The position numbers were made by a program, and so were the translations under genes. A stretch of DNA of 64,000 bases from Chthonomonadales bacterium (GTDB taxonomy: Bacteria > Armatimonadota > Chthonomonadetes > Chthonomonadales > CAJBBX01): positions 1 to 64,000 of the forward strand of contig JADLGO010000014.1 in the NCBI GenBank assembly GCA_020849275.1. The letters are read 5' to 3'. The notes under the pieces were generated by a model. That model was not told the DNA's origin, did not search any database, and saw only the letters and a program-made list of their open reading frames with translations. Below are positions 32,043 to 41,463 of this stretch, one piece after another. How positions within the stretch are numbered: the stretch's first letter is position 1; each line of letters starts with the position of its first letter.

Positions 32043-35000
32043 TCACGCGGCCCGGGCCTCGGCGGCGAGCGCCCGGTTATGGATGGCCTCCGCGTAGTCC
32101 GGCCGCAGCGCGAGCGCGCGATCGTAGGCCGCGATGGCCTCGGCGACGGCGCCGATCTGAAAGCGGGTGTTGCCGAGCACGAACCAGCCGGCGGCGTTCG
32201 CCGGGTCGAGGTCGGTACCGCGCTCCAGGACCCCCGCGGCGCGGTCGTAGACACCGAGACGATACAGCACGTCGGCGGCGTTGAAGTACGCGTTCGCGCA
32301 GGTCGGCGCCGCCTCGACGGCGTCCGCGAAGGCGTCGATCGCGCCGGCATCGTCGCCGAGCGCGGCCAGCACCCGCCCGTGGTTCACCATCAAATCGGCG
32401 CTGCCGGGCGCCTTGCGGCGGGCGCACGCGTAGGCGTCGCGCGCCTCCGCAAGGTGACCGAGCTGCTCGGCGGCGGACGCGCGACCCGCCCAGACGTTGG
32501 GCCCGGCGTCTCGCGCCGCTGTGGCGCGGCGCAGGATCGGGAGCGCGCGGCCCGGGTCGCGCTGGCCGAGCAGGAGGAGACCGAGGTCATCGAGCGCCGG
32601 CCCCATCTCGGGGCGCTGCGCCAGCACGCGCTCGTACTCCTCCACCGCCTCGGGAATCCGCCGGAGCCGCCGATGCGTGTCCGCGAGCAGGTAGCGCGCA
32701 TCGACGAAGGCCTCCTGCTCCGCGAGGACCTGCCGGCACGCCTCCGTGGCCTCCTCCAGGCGCTCTTGACCGACAAGGGCGAGGCCGAGCCCGTAGCGGG
32801 CCTTGTATGAGTAGGCGCCCGCATCGCCAGCGATGGGCAGGGCCGAGCCGGCGCCCTGCTCGAGGGCGCGGCGGAAGCTCTGTTCGGCGCCCGAGTAGTC
32901 TTGTGCCCGGAGGAGCGCGTGGCCACGGGCGAAGTCGATGCCAGGGTGACGCACGCCGAGCGACTCGGCGCGGTCACAAGCGGCGAGGGCGTCCCGCGTC
33001 CGCCCAGTCATGTAGAGCCCGGTGGCGAGTTCGACGAAGAGCACGGCGCAGTACTCCTCGGCCGTGTTCGGGTGCTCGGCGGCGCGCTCGAGCCAGGGAA
33101 CCGCCGCGGTGATGTCACCGGCCGTGAAGTAGGCGTTGCCCAGGTTGAACAGATGGAAGGCGTGGAAAACCGATCCCTCGCCCTCCTCCACCTCGCGGTG
33201 CAGCATCCGGATGAAGCGCTCGTGCTTGTTCCGCTCGTCCATCACCTCCGGCGCGTATCCGAGGTGGTCGACCACGAGCTCGCAGGCCTCAATGCGGTAG
33301 CCGGCCTCCTGAAGCGACCGCGCGTTCTGCTCGTGGACGCGGCCGGTGAACCGAGTGTGCGGAGTGAGACGGAAGAGACGCAGCGCGCGGTGCCAGCAGA
33401 CCTCGGCGTTGTCGCGCGTCTGCATGAAGTTGCGAATGCTCACCAGGTAGCCGCCGACCTCGGCCGGCGCCGACGCGACCAGGGCGCGCACCGCCGCGGC
33501 CTGCCCGGCGGCGAGCCGCTCGTCCGCGTCGAGCCAGAGCGCCCACTCGCCGGTGGCGGCTTGCAGCGACACGTTGCGCGCCTCCGAGAAGTCGTCGCTC
33601 CACACGTGCCGCGCGATGCGCGCACCGAAACCCTCGGCGATCCGAACCGTGGCGTCGGTCGATCCGGTGTCCACGAGCACCATCTCGTCGACGACCTCGC
33701 GCACGCTCTCAAGACAGTCCGGAAGGAACCGCTCCTCGTCACGCGCGATCATCACCAGCGAGACACGCGGCCGGCCCGGCGCGGACGGCTCCGGCCGGCC
33801 GAGCCCCACGAGCGCCTGGTCCGCGCGGCGCACGGCCTCGCGTCCGACCTCGTATGCCGCGTCGGCCTTGCCGGCGCGGCCGGCCTTGCGGAGCCGGCGC
33901 ACATCCCGCGCGACCGCGGCCCGGCACCGCTCGAGCGTCCGCCGGATCTCGGCGGAGTCCGGCGAGGCCCGCGCAGCGGCCAACGCGTGCTCGATCGCCT
34001 CGTGGACGCGCCCGCACTCGAGCAGCACGAACGCCAGGTTGTGATGGGAGTCCCGGTGCTCGGGGTGGCGCTCCAGGCACTCGCACAGCAGCGTCACCGC
34101 GCCCTCCGTGTCGCCGGTGCGGTAGCGCGCGACGGCCAGGCAGTTGGCGATGTCGGCATCCTCCCGATGGGTGGCCCACCAGGCTTGGGCGAGCCCCCTC
34201 GCGGCCTCCCAGTCGCCCGCGCGGGCCGCCGCGAGCGCCCGCTGCTTCGGCGCGTCCGCTGCTTCAGCGGTCTCCTCCCGGCGCCGCGCAAGCGCGTGCG
34301 GAACGCCGCGAGCGAGCGCCGCGATGCGCGCGGCCGCGGCGGTCGCCGCATGCGCCCAGGTCAGGTGGTCGGCAACGTCCTGGGCGGCCCGGACCCCACG
34401 CGCGCGGGCTGCCTCGGGGTCCGCGGCGATCTCCCGGAGCGTGGCCGTGAGCGCCTCGCGGTCCGGCTCGGCCCATGACGGGAAGTCGATCGTCTCCATC
34501 GCGCCGACGCGCCGCTCGCCGAAGCGCGACACCGTGGCCGGAATAAGGAAGGCGTTCGCCTCGTTGGCGTAGTCCAGCGCGGCTCCATGGCCGGTGCAGA
34601 CCACCGGCTTGCCGCAGGCCATCGCCTCCGCGATGGTCAGCGCGAACCCCTCGCCACGGTACGGATGCACGAGACAGTCGCAGGCCGCGTAGAGCCCGGC
34701 GATCTCGTCCTCCGACATGTCCCGCGTCAGGTGCACGATCTCGGGGGCGCCGGGCCGGGCGCGCAGCGCGGCGATCAGCGCGCCAGCGTCCTGCCCCTGG
34801 TAGAACGAGCCGACTCCGAAGTCCTTGACGATGAGCGTCACGTCATCGCGGTCGGTGAACGCGCGGGTGTAGGCCTCGAGCAGCACATCGATTCCCTTGC
34901 GCGCGATGGTGCCGCCGACGAAGAGGAAACGGAAGGCGCGCTCCGTCGGCAGCGGGATCGGCGCGACACCCGGATGGAACCGCCGGGTGTTGACTCCGGC

Positions 35001-35438
35001 CGGCACCACGTGCACCATCTCGGTCGGTATGCCAGCGGCCACGTAGATGTCGCGCACATAGCGCGAATAGGCCCATACCTCGTCCACGTTGTCGAGCACG
35101 CCGGGCACCCAGGCCGCGGGCAGCGACCCGTACTCCCAGGGCTGCATCAGCACGAGAGCCGGCGTGTCCGGCCGGCCGAAGTCGGGCGGCCAGAAGTGCC
35201 GGACCGTGACGGCCGGGTCGGCCGGCCGCACTCGCAGCCGGTCGGCGAGCGCGCCGAAGCGCGAATCGGCCTCCGCCCCGAACGCGGCCTCGGTAGGGTC
35301 ATCGAAGCCGATCTCCGCATGGCCAGCCTCCAACAGGGCGAGCGAGAGCTCGCGGTTGACGAGCGCCAGGCTGCTGTGCACGAACAGCGGTCCGTGCCAG
35401 ATGACCCCGGGCCGGTCGGTGGCGATGCGGATCGGCAT
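32043..35438 (-). CDS. Giant GT4-TPR-GT2-TPR glycosyltransferase
   Basis: This 1131-residue cytoplasmic protein has two glycosyltransferase modules. Residues about 1-395 are a GT-B fold GT4 enzyme (FVGGTIARKGIDVLLEAY, and HPYRGEGFALTIAEAMACG with the nucleotide-sugar-binding Glu pair). A first TPR block follows (about 410-530). Residues about 570-740 are a GT-A fold GT2 enzyme (VSLVMIARDEERFL, metal-binding LDADER). The last 330 residues are further TPRs. Such fusions can add successive sugars while the TPRs bind protein or glycan partners. AAGGAGACC precedes the ATG. It is the last gene of the operon, 11 bases behind its neighbour. Donors and acceptor are unknown. Confidence 0.88.
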   Translation of the reverse strand: MPIRIATDRPGVIWHGPLFVHSSLALVNRELSLALLEAGHAEIGFDDPTEAAFGAEADSRFGALADRLRVRPADPAVTVRHFWPPDFGRPDTPALVLMQPWEYGSLPAAWVPGVLDNVDEVWAYSRYVRDIYVAAGIPTEMVHVVPAGVNTRRFHPGVAPIPLPTERAFRFLFVGGTIARKGIDVLLEAYTRAFTDRDDVTLIVKDFGVGSFYQGQDAGALIAALRARPGAPEIVHLTRDMSEDEIAGLYAACDCLVHPYRGEGFALTIAEAMACGKPVVCTGHGAALDYANEANAFLIPATVSRFGERRVGAMETIDFPSWAEPDREALTATLREIAADPEAARARGVRAAQDVADHLTWAHAATAAAARIAALARGVPHALARRREETAEAADAPKQRALAAARAGDWEAARGLAQAWWATHREDADIANCLAVARYRTGDTEGAVTLLCECLERHPEHRDSHHNLAFVLLECGRVHEAIEHALAAARASPDSAEIRRTLERCRAAVARDVRRLRKAGRAGKADAAYEVGREAVRRADQALVGLGRPEPSAPGRPRVSLVMIARDEERFLPDCLESVREVVDEMVLVDTGSTDATVRIAEGFGARIARHVWSDDFSEARNVSLQAATGEWALWLDADERLAAGQAAAVRALVASAPAEVGGYLVSIRNFMQTRDNAEVCWHRALRLFRLTPHTRFTGRVHEQNARSLQEAGYRIEACELVVDHLGYAPEVMDERNKHERFIRMLHREVEEGEGSVFHAFHLFNLGNAYFTAGDITAAVPWLERAAEHPNTAEEYCAVLFVELATGLYMTGRTRDALAACDRAESLGVRHPGIDFARGHALLRAQDYSGAEQSFRRALEQGAGSALPIAGDAGAYSYKARYGLGLALVGQERLEEATEACRQVLAEQEAFVDARYLLADTHRRLRRIPEAVEEYERVLAQRPEMGPALDDLGLLLLGQRDPGRALPILRRATAARDAGPNVWAGRASAAEQLGHLAEARDAYACARRKAPGSADLMVNHGRVLAALGDDAGAIDAFADAVEAAPTCANAYFNAADVLYRLGVYDRAAGVLERGTDLDPANAAGWFVLGNTRFQIGAVAEAIAAYDRALALRPDYAEAIHNRALAAEARAA

Positions 35439-35449
35439 CTCGGTCTCCT

Positions 35450-37612
35450 TCAGGCTGAGCGGGCCCGCAGGACGTCGCGGGCATGGGCGACCCACGCGCA
35501 CGGCAGCATCGGCAGCGGGCACGCGGCGGCGAGAGCGGGCCCGGCCTCGCCCGAGGTTAACAGCATGTCGCCCTCGCGCCAGACCGGGCAGGCGCGCTCG
35601 GGCTCGATGGGCCGGTGAAGCAGGACAACGTCCAGCTGCCGGCCCTCCGGCAGCGCCAGGTCGTCGTCTAGAAAGCTGGCGACACGGCGGGCGATCGGCC
35701 CGGCATCCGGCTCGATGCGCGGGTCCACGTGCAGCACGACCGTCACCGGGTCGCCTGCGTCCAGGGCAAGAGCGCAGGCGCGCAGCGGCTCCTGCCACTC
35801 AGCCGGCCGGGACCAGTCCGGGCAGGCGAGCAGCCGCAGACGTCCCCCGCCGAGCGGCGGCACCGCCGGGCGGGCGAACGGCTCCAGCCGTGCCCGCCAC
35901 CCGGCGTAGGGTGGACAGCCATCCACGATCGCGAGGAAGCGCGCGGCGTCGCGGAGACAGTCCTCCTCGCGGCCGAGCGCACGCAGCAGCTCGCACAGGT
36001 CGATCCAGAGTTGCGGGTCGAGTGGAGCGACCTCCACGGCGCGCCGCAGCATCGCCCCGGCCTCCTCCCCGCGGCCGAGCGCAAGGAGGGCGAGGGCGGC
36101 CTTGCGGCGCGTGGCTGCCGCGTGGGGAAGCGCGTCCAGCCCGCGCTCGGCGAAGGCCAGCGCCTCCTGATGGCCGCCGGACTCCAGCGCCGCGTCGCAG
36201 AGCAGGTCGCACGCGCGCCACGTGAGCGCGCGCCGCATGCCCTCCGTCCACTCTGGCGAGCCGCGCCGCGCGCTCGCCCAGACGTGCTCCACCTCGACGC
36301 CGAACACGTCGAACTCGCGCGGGAAGTAGGGACCGTCCAGGCCGTCCGGGTCCGGCAAGGGGTCATCGAGTGCGGCCAGGGCTCGCCGCGCGGCGGCCGT
36401 GGCCCCACCGCTGTCTCCAGCGGCCCGGTGCATCCGCGCCAGGTTCAGCAGGCCCGCCGCATCGCCTGGAGCCGCTTCGAGCCCACGAGCGCCGAGCTGA
36501 AGCGCCTCGCGGAGTAGCCCGATCCGGCGCTCGCCATCCGGCAGCCGGCGGGAGAGCTCGGCGAGCATTGCGGCCTGGAGCCGGAGGCCACCGGGCAGCC
36601 CGGCCGCGGCCTCGGCGCGCCGCCACGTCGTCGCCGGGTCCCAGTCCACAAGGAGCGCGTGCCGAAGGTGGCGGTGAAGACGCTCGCGAGGCGGCACGCC
36701 GGCGCGGCGGCCACGGCTCGCTCGCGAGGCGGCCAGCACGTCGGCCAGCCGCGCCAGATGGTGCTCGGGCCCGAACGCCAGGCACCGCGCGCGGCCGGCA
36801 CGCGCCACGCGGGCACGGGCGTCCTCATCGGCGAGGTAGCGCTCGAGGAGCGGCTCCAGGTCGTCGTCTCCGTACAACACGCATTCGAGCCCATCGGCGT
36901 AGTACGCGCCCACCTCCCGGTTGCCGCGCTCCAGGAACAGGAGCGCGCCGCAGGCGGGCGCCTCGAAGGCGCGCATGTTCATCTCGCCGCGAATGCTGCG
37001 GTTGAAGACGATTCGCGAGCGGCTCATCAGCCGCGCGTAGTCCTCTCCGTGCACGTTGGTGGTCACGCACACGCGCCAGCGCGCGGAGAGCGCGGCCACC
37101 CGCGCGAGCCAACGGGCGCGGTCGCTCTGGACGGCGTGGTTGAAGTTGCCGACCATCGCGATGTCGATGTCGCGCTCGGCGCCGGGCACGGGGCGATGCA
37201 CGGCGGGATCAAACGACCAGAACGGAACGTGGAGCACGACGGGAAGGCCGAGGGCGCGGAGCCGTTCGCAGCCCGGCTGGTCGGCCAGCACAACGTCCGC
37301 CGAGCCGGCGACCAGTTGGGCGGCCTGGCCGCCCAGGTTCCAGTCACCGACGAGCGCCGCCGTCAACCAGGGCGCGTCCTCGATTCCGAACGGCGCCGAA
37401 AAGTACTCGACGACGCCGAAGACGAACGCGTCCGGCGTCCACTCGCTCAGTCGACGCTCGAGCGCGTCGATCGGCTCGCGCGCCGCATCCCACGCCACGT
37501 CAGCTTCGGGCCCGCCGTAGGTGCGCAACTCGTGCAGAGCCCCGTCGGAGCCGACCACCGTGGCGATGCCCGCTGCCCTGCACGGGTACGTGTGCGGTAT
37601 CAGGATCCGCAT
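35450..37612 (-). CDS. CgeB-like glycosyltransferase with TPR region
   Basis: The protein has 720 residues. The first 330 form a GT-B-like transferase: DIDIAMVGNFNHAV starts the nucleotide-binding half and NRSIRGEMNMRAFEAPACG is the hallmark of the CgeB/Glyco_trans_1_2 family. Ala/Leu-rich helical repeats of TPR type follow (about 375-575). A small alpha-beta domain closes the protein (RLRLLACPDWSRPAEWQEPLR onwards), also found at the end of other TPR-glycosyltransferases. The transferred sugar is unknown. It is placed between a methyltransferase gene (28 bases upstream) and the giant transferase. Confidence 0.8.
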   Translation of the reverse strand: MRILIPHTYPCRAAGIATVVGSDGALHELRTYGGPEADVAWDAAREPIDALERRLSEWTPDAFVFGVVEYFSAPFGIEDAPWLTAALVGDWNLGGQAAQLVAGSADVVLADQPGCERLRALGLPVVLHVPFWSFDPAVHRPVPGAERDIDIAMVGNFNHAVQSDRARWLARVAALSARWRVCVTTNVHGEDYARLMSRSRIVFNRSIRGEMNMRAFEAPACGALLFLERGNREVGAYYADGLECVLYGDDDLEPLLERYLADEDARARVARAGRARCLAFGPEHHLARLADVLAASRASRGRRAGVPPRERLHRHLRHALLVDWDPATTWRRAEAAAGLPGGLRLQAAMLAELSRRLPDGERRIGLLREALQLGARGLEAAPGDAAGLLNLARMHRAAGDSGGATAAARRALAALDDPLPDPDGLDGPYFPREFDVFGVEVEHVWASARRGSPEWTEGMRRALTWRACDLLCDAALESGGHQEALAFAERGLDALPHAAATRRKAALALLALGRGEEAGAMLRRAVEVAPLDPQLWIDLCELLRALGREEDCLRDAARFLAIVDGCPPYAGWRARLEPFARPAVPPLGGGRLRLLACPDWSRPAEWQEPLRACALALDAGDPVTVVLHVDPRIEPDAGPIARRVASFLDDDLALPEGRQLDVVLLHRPIEPERACPVWREGDMLLTSGEAGPALAAACPLPMLPCAWVAHARDVLRARSA

Positions 37613-37640
37613 CGCCCTCCCCCGCAGGCGGCTCGGCGGG

Positions 37641-38603
37641 TCATCGCGGCGCCGCGGCGGTAGCCGCCACCTCGCCGCGGGCGGCCTCCGCCCAGTCCGG
37701 GTAGCGCGCCTCGATGGCCTCCAGCGCCATCGAGGCGGCGTCCACGCCGCCGGCCGCGAGGCTCACACGCAGAAGCTCCATCAGCGCCTCGGGGCTCTCG
37801 CGCACCGTGAGCGCGCGTTCCACGGCGTCGGCGGCGTCCACTAGCCGACCCGACAGGCGGAGCGAGAGCGCCAGAAGCAGCCACGGGCCATCCTGCGCGG
37901 GCGCCGCCGCCGCGGCGTGCGCCGCCACGCAGACCGCCTCGTCGAACCTGCCGGCGGCCACCGCCTCGCGCACCTCGCCGAGCGCGTCGGTTGCCGCCGG
38001 CCTGACTGCCTCGGGCTTGCGCGCGGCCACGAAGATGTCCTGCCAGCCGGTGGGCTCGTGGCCGCGCTCCCCGACGACCATGCCGATGTCGGCCAGCACC
38101 CGCTCCAGAAGCTCCAGTGGGTAGGGCCGCACGTGCGTGTGGTCGAGCCAGAAGCCGCCGCCGCGCACCTGGTCGTTGGCCCAGTTGGGCGTCCGCACCA
38201 CGAGGAGCCCGCCGGGCTCCAGGGCGCCCGCGCAGGCCTCCAGGAGCGCCACCGCCGCCGGCCCGTCCATGTGCTCGACCACGTGGCCGAGATGGATGCC
38301 GCCCCAGGGACCGCCCAGGCCAGCGCGATCTCGAGCGTCGCCGACGTCGGCGCTGTGCCCGCGCGCACGGCAGCGCGCCACCATATCGGCGTCCAGATCG
38401 ATGCCATGTGCCTCGACGCCGCGCTCGCGCAACAGGTCAAGAAACAGGCCGGGGCCGCAGCCCACGTCCAGCACGCGGCCGCGGCCAGCGAACATGTCGG
38501 CGTACGGAGCCATCCACTGCCGCAGCGAATCCTCCCGTCCCTCGGTGTGGTAGAGGCTGAAGCGCTGGCCTGCGTGGGACGCCTGCGTGGGGGCCTGGCT
38601 CAT
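37641..38603 (-). CDS. SAM-dependent methyltransferase with helical C-terminus
   Basis: This is a class I methyltransferase of 320 residues. The SAM-binding motif VLDVGCGPGLFLDLL lies near residue 45, the acidic motif HGIDLDADMV follows, and HVVEHMDGPAAV is the family's post-motif histidine region. Residues about 215-315 are Ala-rich helical repeats (TPR-like), as in its neighbours. It probably methylates a sugar or chain-end group of the surface glycan. The start at 38603 is chosen because GAGAGGAG lies eight bases upstream. An ATG nine codons earlier lacks a site. Confidence 0.82.
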   Translation of the reverse strand: MSQAPTQASHAGQRFSLYHTEGREDSLRQWMAPYADMFAGRGRVLDVGCGPGLFLDLLRERGVEAHGIDLDADMVARCRARGHSADVGDARDRAGLGGPWGGIHLGHVVEHMDGPAAVALLEACAGALEPGGLLVVRTPNWANDQVRGGGFWLDHTHVRPYPLELLERVLADIGMVVGERGHEPTGWQDIFVAARKPEAVRPAATDALGEVREAVAAGRFDEAVCVAAHAAAAAPAQDGPWLLLALSLRLSGRLVDAADAVERALTVRESPEALMELLRVSLAAGGVDAASMALEAIEARYPDWAEAARGEVAATAAAPR

Positions 38604-38647
38604 TGGTTGCACTCCTCTCGGGCGGCTCACTCGACCACCGCGGCGCG

Positions 38648-40402
38648 TTACGCGGCCCGGAGGCCCGTCAGCGCGCCGGCGTGGGTGGGGTCGGCGGCGA
38701 GCGCCGCGGCGTACAGGCGCCTGGCGTCTTCCGTAAGGCCCAGGTCGTCCAGGCCGGCCGCCGCCTCGCGAAGCCTGTCGGGATCGCCGGGCCGCGCGCG
38801 CACCGCGTCGAGCAGCGCCGCGACGCGCATCTCGGCGAAGAACCGGTCCTCGTCCGCGGTCGTGCGGGCGCGCTCTTCCGCCGTGGGCGGAGGAGAGGCA
38901 GGCCCGCGCCCGAGCACGAAGGCTGCCGCGCGGTCCAGGTCGGCGTCGCGCCCCGGCAGCAGTTCGTCGGAGCTGGTGAACGTGAAGCCGGCCAGCGTGT
39001 AGCTCTCCGAGGGGACGCGCACCTGTCGGATCGGCACGCTGGCCGTGCGAAAGAACCGGTACAAGTATCGGTACGCGAGGCGGCTCGCCTCACGGGATCG
39101 CGGCATCGCCATCGCCAACTCGAGCTCGGCGCCCGGCCGGGCGGGGTCATCGGGCTCCAGCGTGAAGCCCGCGCCCCGATACATCCCCCCGCCCGCGTGC
39201 GCCACGGGCAGACCCGCGCACGCCATCTCGAGCCCGATGGTCGAGGCGTAGACGAGTCCCGCGGTCGCGCAGTCGACCAGGGCGTACGTGTTCACGGGCT
39301 CGTGGGGCAGCACGCAGAACCCATTCGGCGGCAGGCCGGCGCGGAACGCCTCGAGGCGGGGCCGTACCTCCGTGGCGTAGGCGGGGTCGCCGGCGGCTGA
39401 TGGATGGAAGCGGATGACGAGCACGTACTCCGGGCGCGCGGCGAACCACTCGATGGCCGAGGCCATCCAGGCATCCTGCGAGACGGTGGGCGCCAGGTCG
39501 ACGAGCGACGGCTCATGGTCGCACGATGTGCAGAGCAGCGCCATCGGGCGGTCGCCTGGAAGCCCGAGGGCCGCCATCGCCGCGGCGCGGTCCTCCGGCC
39601 ACGGGTTGAAGCCGAACCAGCCGGTGTTCTTCCCCTTGCGCCGGGCGGCAAGGATCGCTTCGGCGTCGCGCAACTCCTGCGCCGCCAGCGGCACGGCGCG
39701 CCAGGCGCTCCAGAAGCTGTCCAGCCGCGCGCGCTCCCACACCGGGCCGCCCTCGTGGAACGTGACCGCGTTGTCGACCATCGCGCGCTCGTGGGTGACC
39801 ACGCGCACACCGCGCGCGCGCAGTGCCTCCAGCACGGGCCGATGGAGCGAGAAGGAGCCGTTCAGCAGAACGGCGGTCGTCGGCAGGAACTCGTTCGCGA
39901 TGCGCTCGACGCCCGTGACGGCGATGGCGGCTGAGACGAGGTTGTCGAGGTAGACCCGCCGGACCTCGGGATCCCGCGTGTCGAGGTCGCGCCGACGGCA
40001 GTAGCCCACTGTGCCCGCGAACACCCATTCGCCAAGGGGCATCCCGTTCCACGTCGCGGCGCGAAGCTCAGCCGGAGGCAATTCCCTCGCCCAGGCGCGG
40101 ATCGCCTCCCTCTCCCCGGCCTCGACACGATCGGACGCGAACGCGTGGGCGAGCGCCAGGCCCTCCATCACGCGGACGGAGACCGAGCGGCACCGGGCAC
40201 AGACATCGGAGGGACGGCCGGTGCGCCGGGGCACCAGGTCGCAGTCCGGCAGGCCCCCACAGTTGACGAAGAGCGCCTCCGCGCCGCGCAATTGCGCCGC
40301 GAAGGCCAGCGTGGCCTCCCAGAACGTGTGCGGCCACCAGGAAACGAACGGGGTGAAGAACAGGATGCGCTCCACGGCCTTCCCCTCCACGGCGCCGCTC
40401 AT
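38648..40402 (-). CDS. Putative surface-polysaccharide biosynthesis protein
   Basis: The protein has 584 residues and no signal or membrane segment. The N-terminus has VNCGGLPDCDL and DVCARCRSVS, possibly a metal-binding Cys cluster. The central part (about 290-470) resembles the second half of capsule-synthesis or CDP-glycerol-transferase-like GT-B folds, with VLVIRFHPS and STIGLEMACAGLPVAHAG. The end (about 545-580) is a TPR-like helix pair. No defined family was recognised; glycosyl- or phosphosugar-transfer is likely from fold and context. The ATG overlaps the upstream methyltransferase stop (ATGA). The same frame is open much further upstream but then overlaps that gene with Arg-rich, unlikely sequence. 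Confidence 0.65.
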   Translation of the reverse strand: MSGAVEGKAVERILFFTPFVSWWPHTFWEATLAFAAQLRGAEALFVNCGGLPDCDLVPRRTGRPSDVCARCRSVSVRVMEGLALAHAFASDRVEAGEREAIRAWARELPPAELRAATWNGMPLGEWVFAGTVGYCRRRDLDTRDPEVRRVYLDNLVSAAIAVTGVERIANEFLPTTAVLLNGSFSLHRPVLEALRARGVRVVTHERAMVDNAVTFHEGGPVWERARLDSFWSAWRAVPLAAQELRDAEAILAARRKGKNTGWFGFNPWPEDRAAAMAALGLPGDRPMALLCTSCDHEPSLVDLAPTVSQDAWMASAIEWFAARPEYVLVIRFHPSAAGDPAYATEVRPRLEAFRAGLPPNGFCVLPHEPVNTYALVDCATAGLVYASTIGLEMACAGLPVAHAGGGMYRGAGFTLEPDDPARPGAELELAMAMPRSREASRLAYRYLYRFFRTASVPIRQVRVPSESYTLAGFTFTSSDELLPGRDADLDRAAAFVLGRGPASPPPTAEERARTTADEDRFFAEMRVAALLDAVRARPGDPDRLREAAAGLDDLGLTEDARRLYAAALAADPTHAGALTGLRAA

Positions 40403-41463
40403 TGGTGGGCTCCCTGGAGGCGTCGCGCCAGCACTCGCAGGTCCCCGCAGCCGAACTTCTCGCGACCCCAGCGGTCCTTCGCGATGACGTCGTGGTCGAA
40501 GTCGGTTGGGTAGCCGCCCACCAGACGGCGGAAGCAGCCGAACCCGGCGGCGCGCAGCCGCTCCTCTACCTCCTCCAGGGTCGAGTGACCGTAGACGGCG
40601 TGCAGGCTGTCGCCCAGGTGATAGCGCTTCCCGGCGCCGAGGTTCAGGTACCGCAGGTAGTCGAGGGTCAGGTCGGTCGGCACGTTGGCGAGGATCTGAA
40701 CCGAGGCGTCCCAGAGGTCGTGACTGATTGCGCCGGCGCCGTCGGTGTAGTACCATAGCCAGCCGCCGGGGCGCACGACGCGCGCGACCTCGCTCAGCGC
40801 CGCCGGCTCGTCCTCCAGATGGTGGAAGACGCCATTCTGCACGGCCAGGTCGAAGCCTGCGTCCGGCTCGCCGACATCGTACACGGTCGCCACACGGAAG
40901 CGCAGGCGGTCCGGGCTCACGCCGAGGCGATCGCGCGCGGCCTCCGCATACGCGACGCTCTCCTCCCCATAGTCGACGCCGACGACGAGCTCGGCCCCCG
41001 CGGCCAGAAGCGCGTGGGCGAAGTTGCCGTGGCCGCAGCCGAAGTCGATGCAGCGCATGCCACGCGCCCAACCGTCGGCGAGGCCGTTGACCCGCAACCG
41101 GTGCACGTAGCGGTCGATTCGCGCACGGTACTCGTCCGGCGAGAACTTGACCCAGAGCTTCTGGAACAGGTCGTGGTGGGATTCCTCCATCGCCGCCGGC
41201 CGATCGCGCTCCAGAGGCTCGCGGCCCTCCTCGACGAACGCGACCTCAGACCAGGCCCGCAGGTGGGCGCTCGCCTCGCGGACGAGGTTCGCAACCAGCG
41301 GGTACGGATGCGTCGGCAGGTCGCGATCGAGCATGATCCGCTCGTAGCGCATGTTGAGGAGGACGAGCGCGCTGACCCTGGCCAGCGACAGCATGCGCGT
41401 GGTCGGAAGGCTCTCGGCCAGCGCCTTGAGCGCCTCCAGCTCCGCCAGGTAGACCTTCTCCAT
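40399..41463 (-). CDS. SAM-dependent methyltransferase
   Basis: This class I methyltransferase has 354 residues. A helical N-terminal domain (about 1-130) precedes the Rossmann core with MRCIDFGCGHGNFAHALL (about 138) and VVGVDYGEESV. FDLAVQNGVFHHLEDEPA is motif IV, and the C-terminal part contains YLNLGAGKRYHLGDSLHAVYGHST-type sequence found in glycan-cluster methyltransferases. It is coupled on both sides: its ATG overlaps the upstream stop by one base (TGATG) and its stop overlaps the next ATG by four. The substrate is presumably an activated sugar or glycan. Confidence 0.8.
   Translation of the reverse strand: MEKVYLAELEALKALAESLPTTRMLSLARVSALVLLNMRYERIMLDRDLPTHPYPLVANLVREASAHLRAWSEVAFVEEGREPLERDRPAAMEESHHDLFQKLWVKFSPDEYRARIDRYVHRLRVNGLADGWARGMRCIDFGCGHGNFAHALLAAGAELVVGVDYGEESVAYAEAARDRLGVSPDRLRFRVATVYDVGEPDAGFDLAVQNGVFHHLEDEPAALSEVARVVRPGGWLWYYTDGAGAISHDLWDASVQILANVPTDLTLDYLRYLNLGAGKRYHLGDSLHAVYGHSTLEEVEERLRAAGFGCFRRLVGGYPTDFDHDVIAKDRWGREKFGCGDLRVLARRLQGAHQ

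Noticed and set aside
32901-34478. A 525-codon plus-strand frame inside the giant glycosyltransferase gene
   Set aside because: It is opposite to conserved GT2 and TPR sequence and has no recognisable domain.
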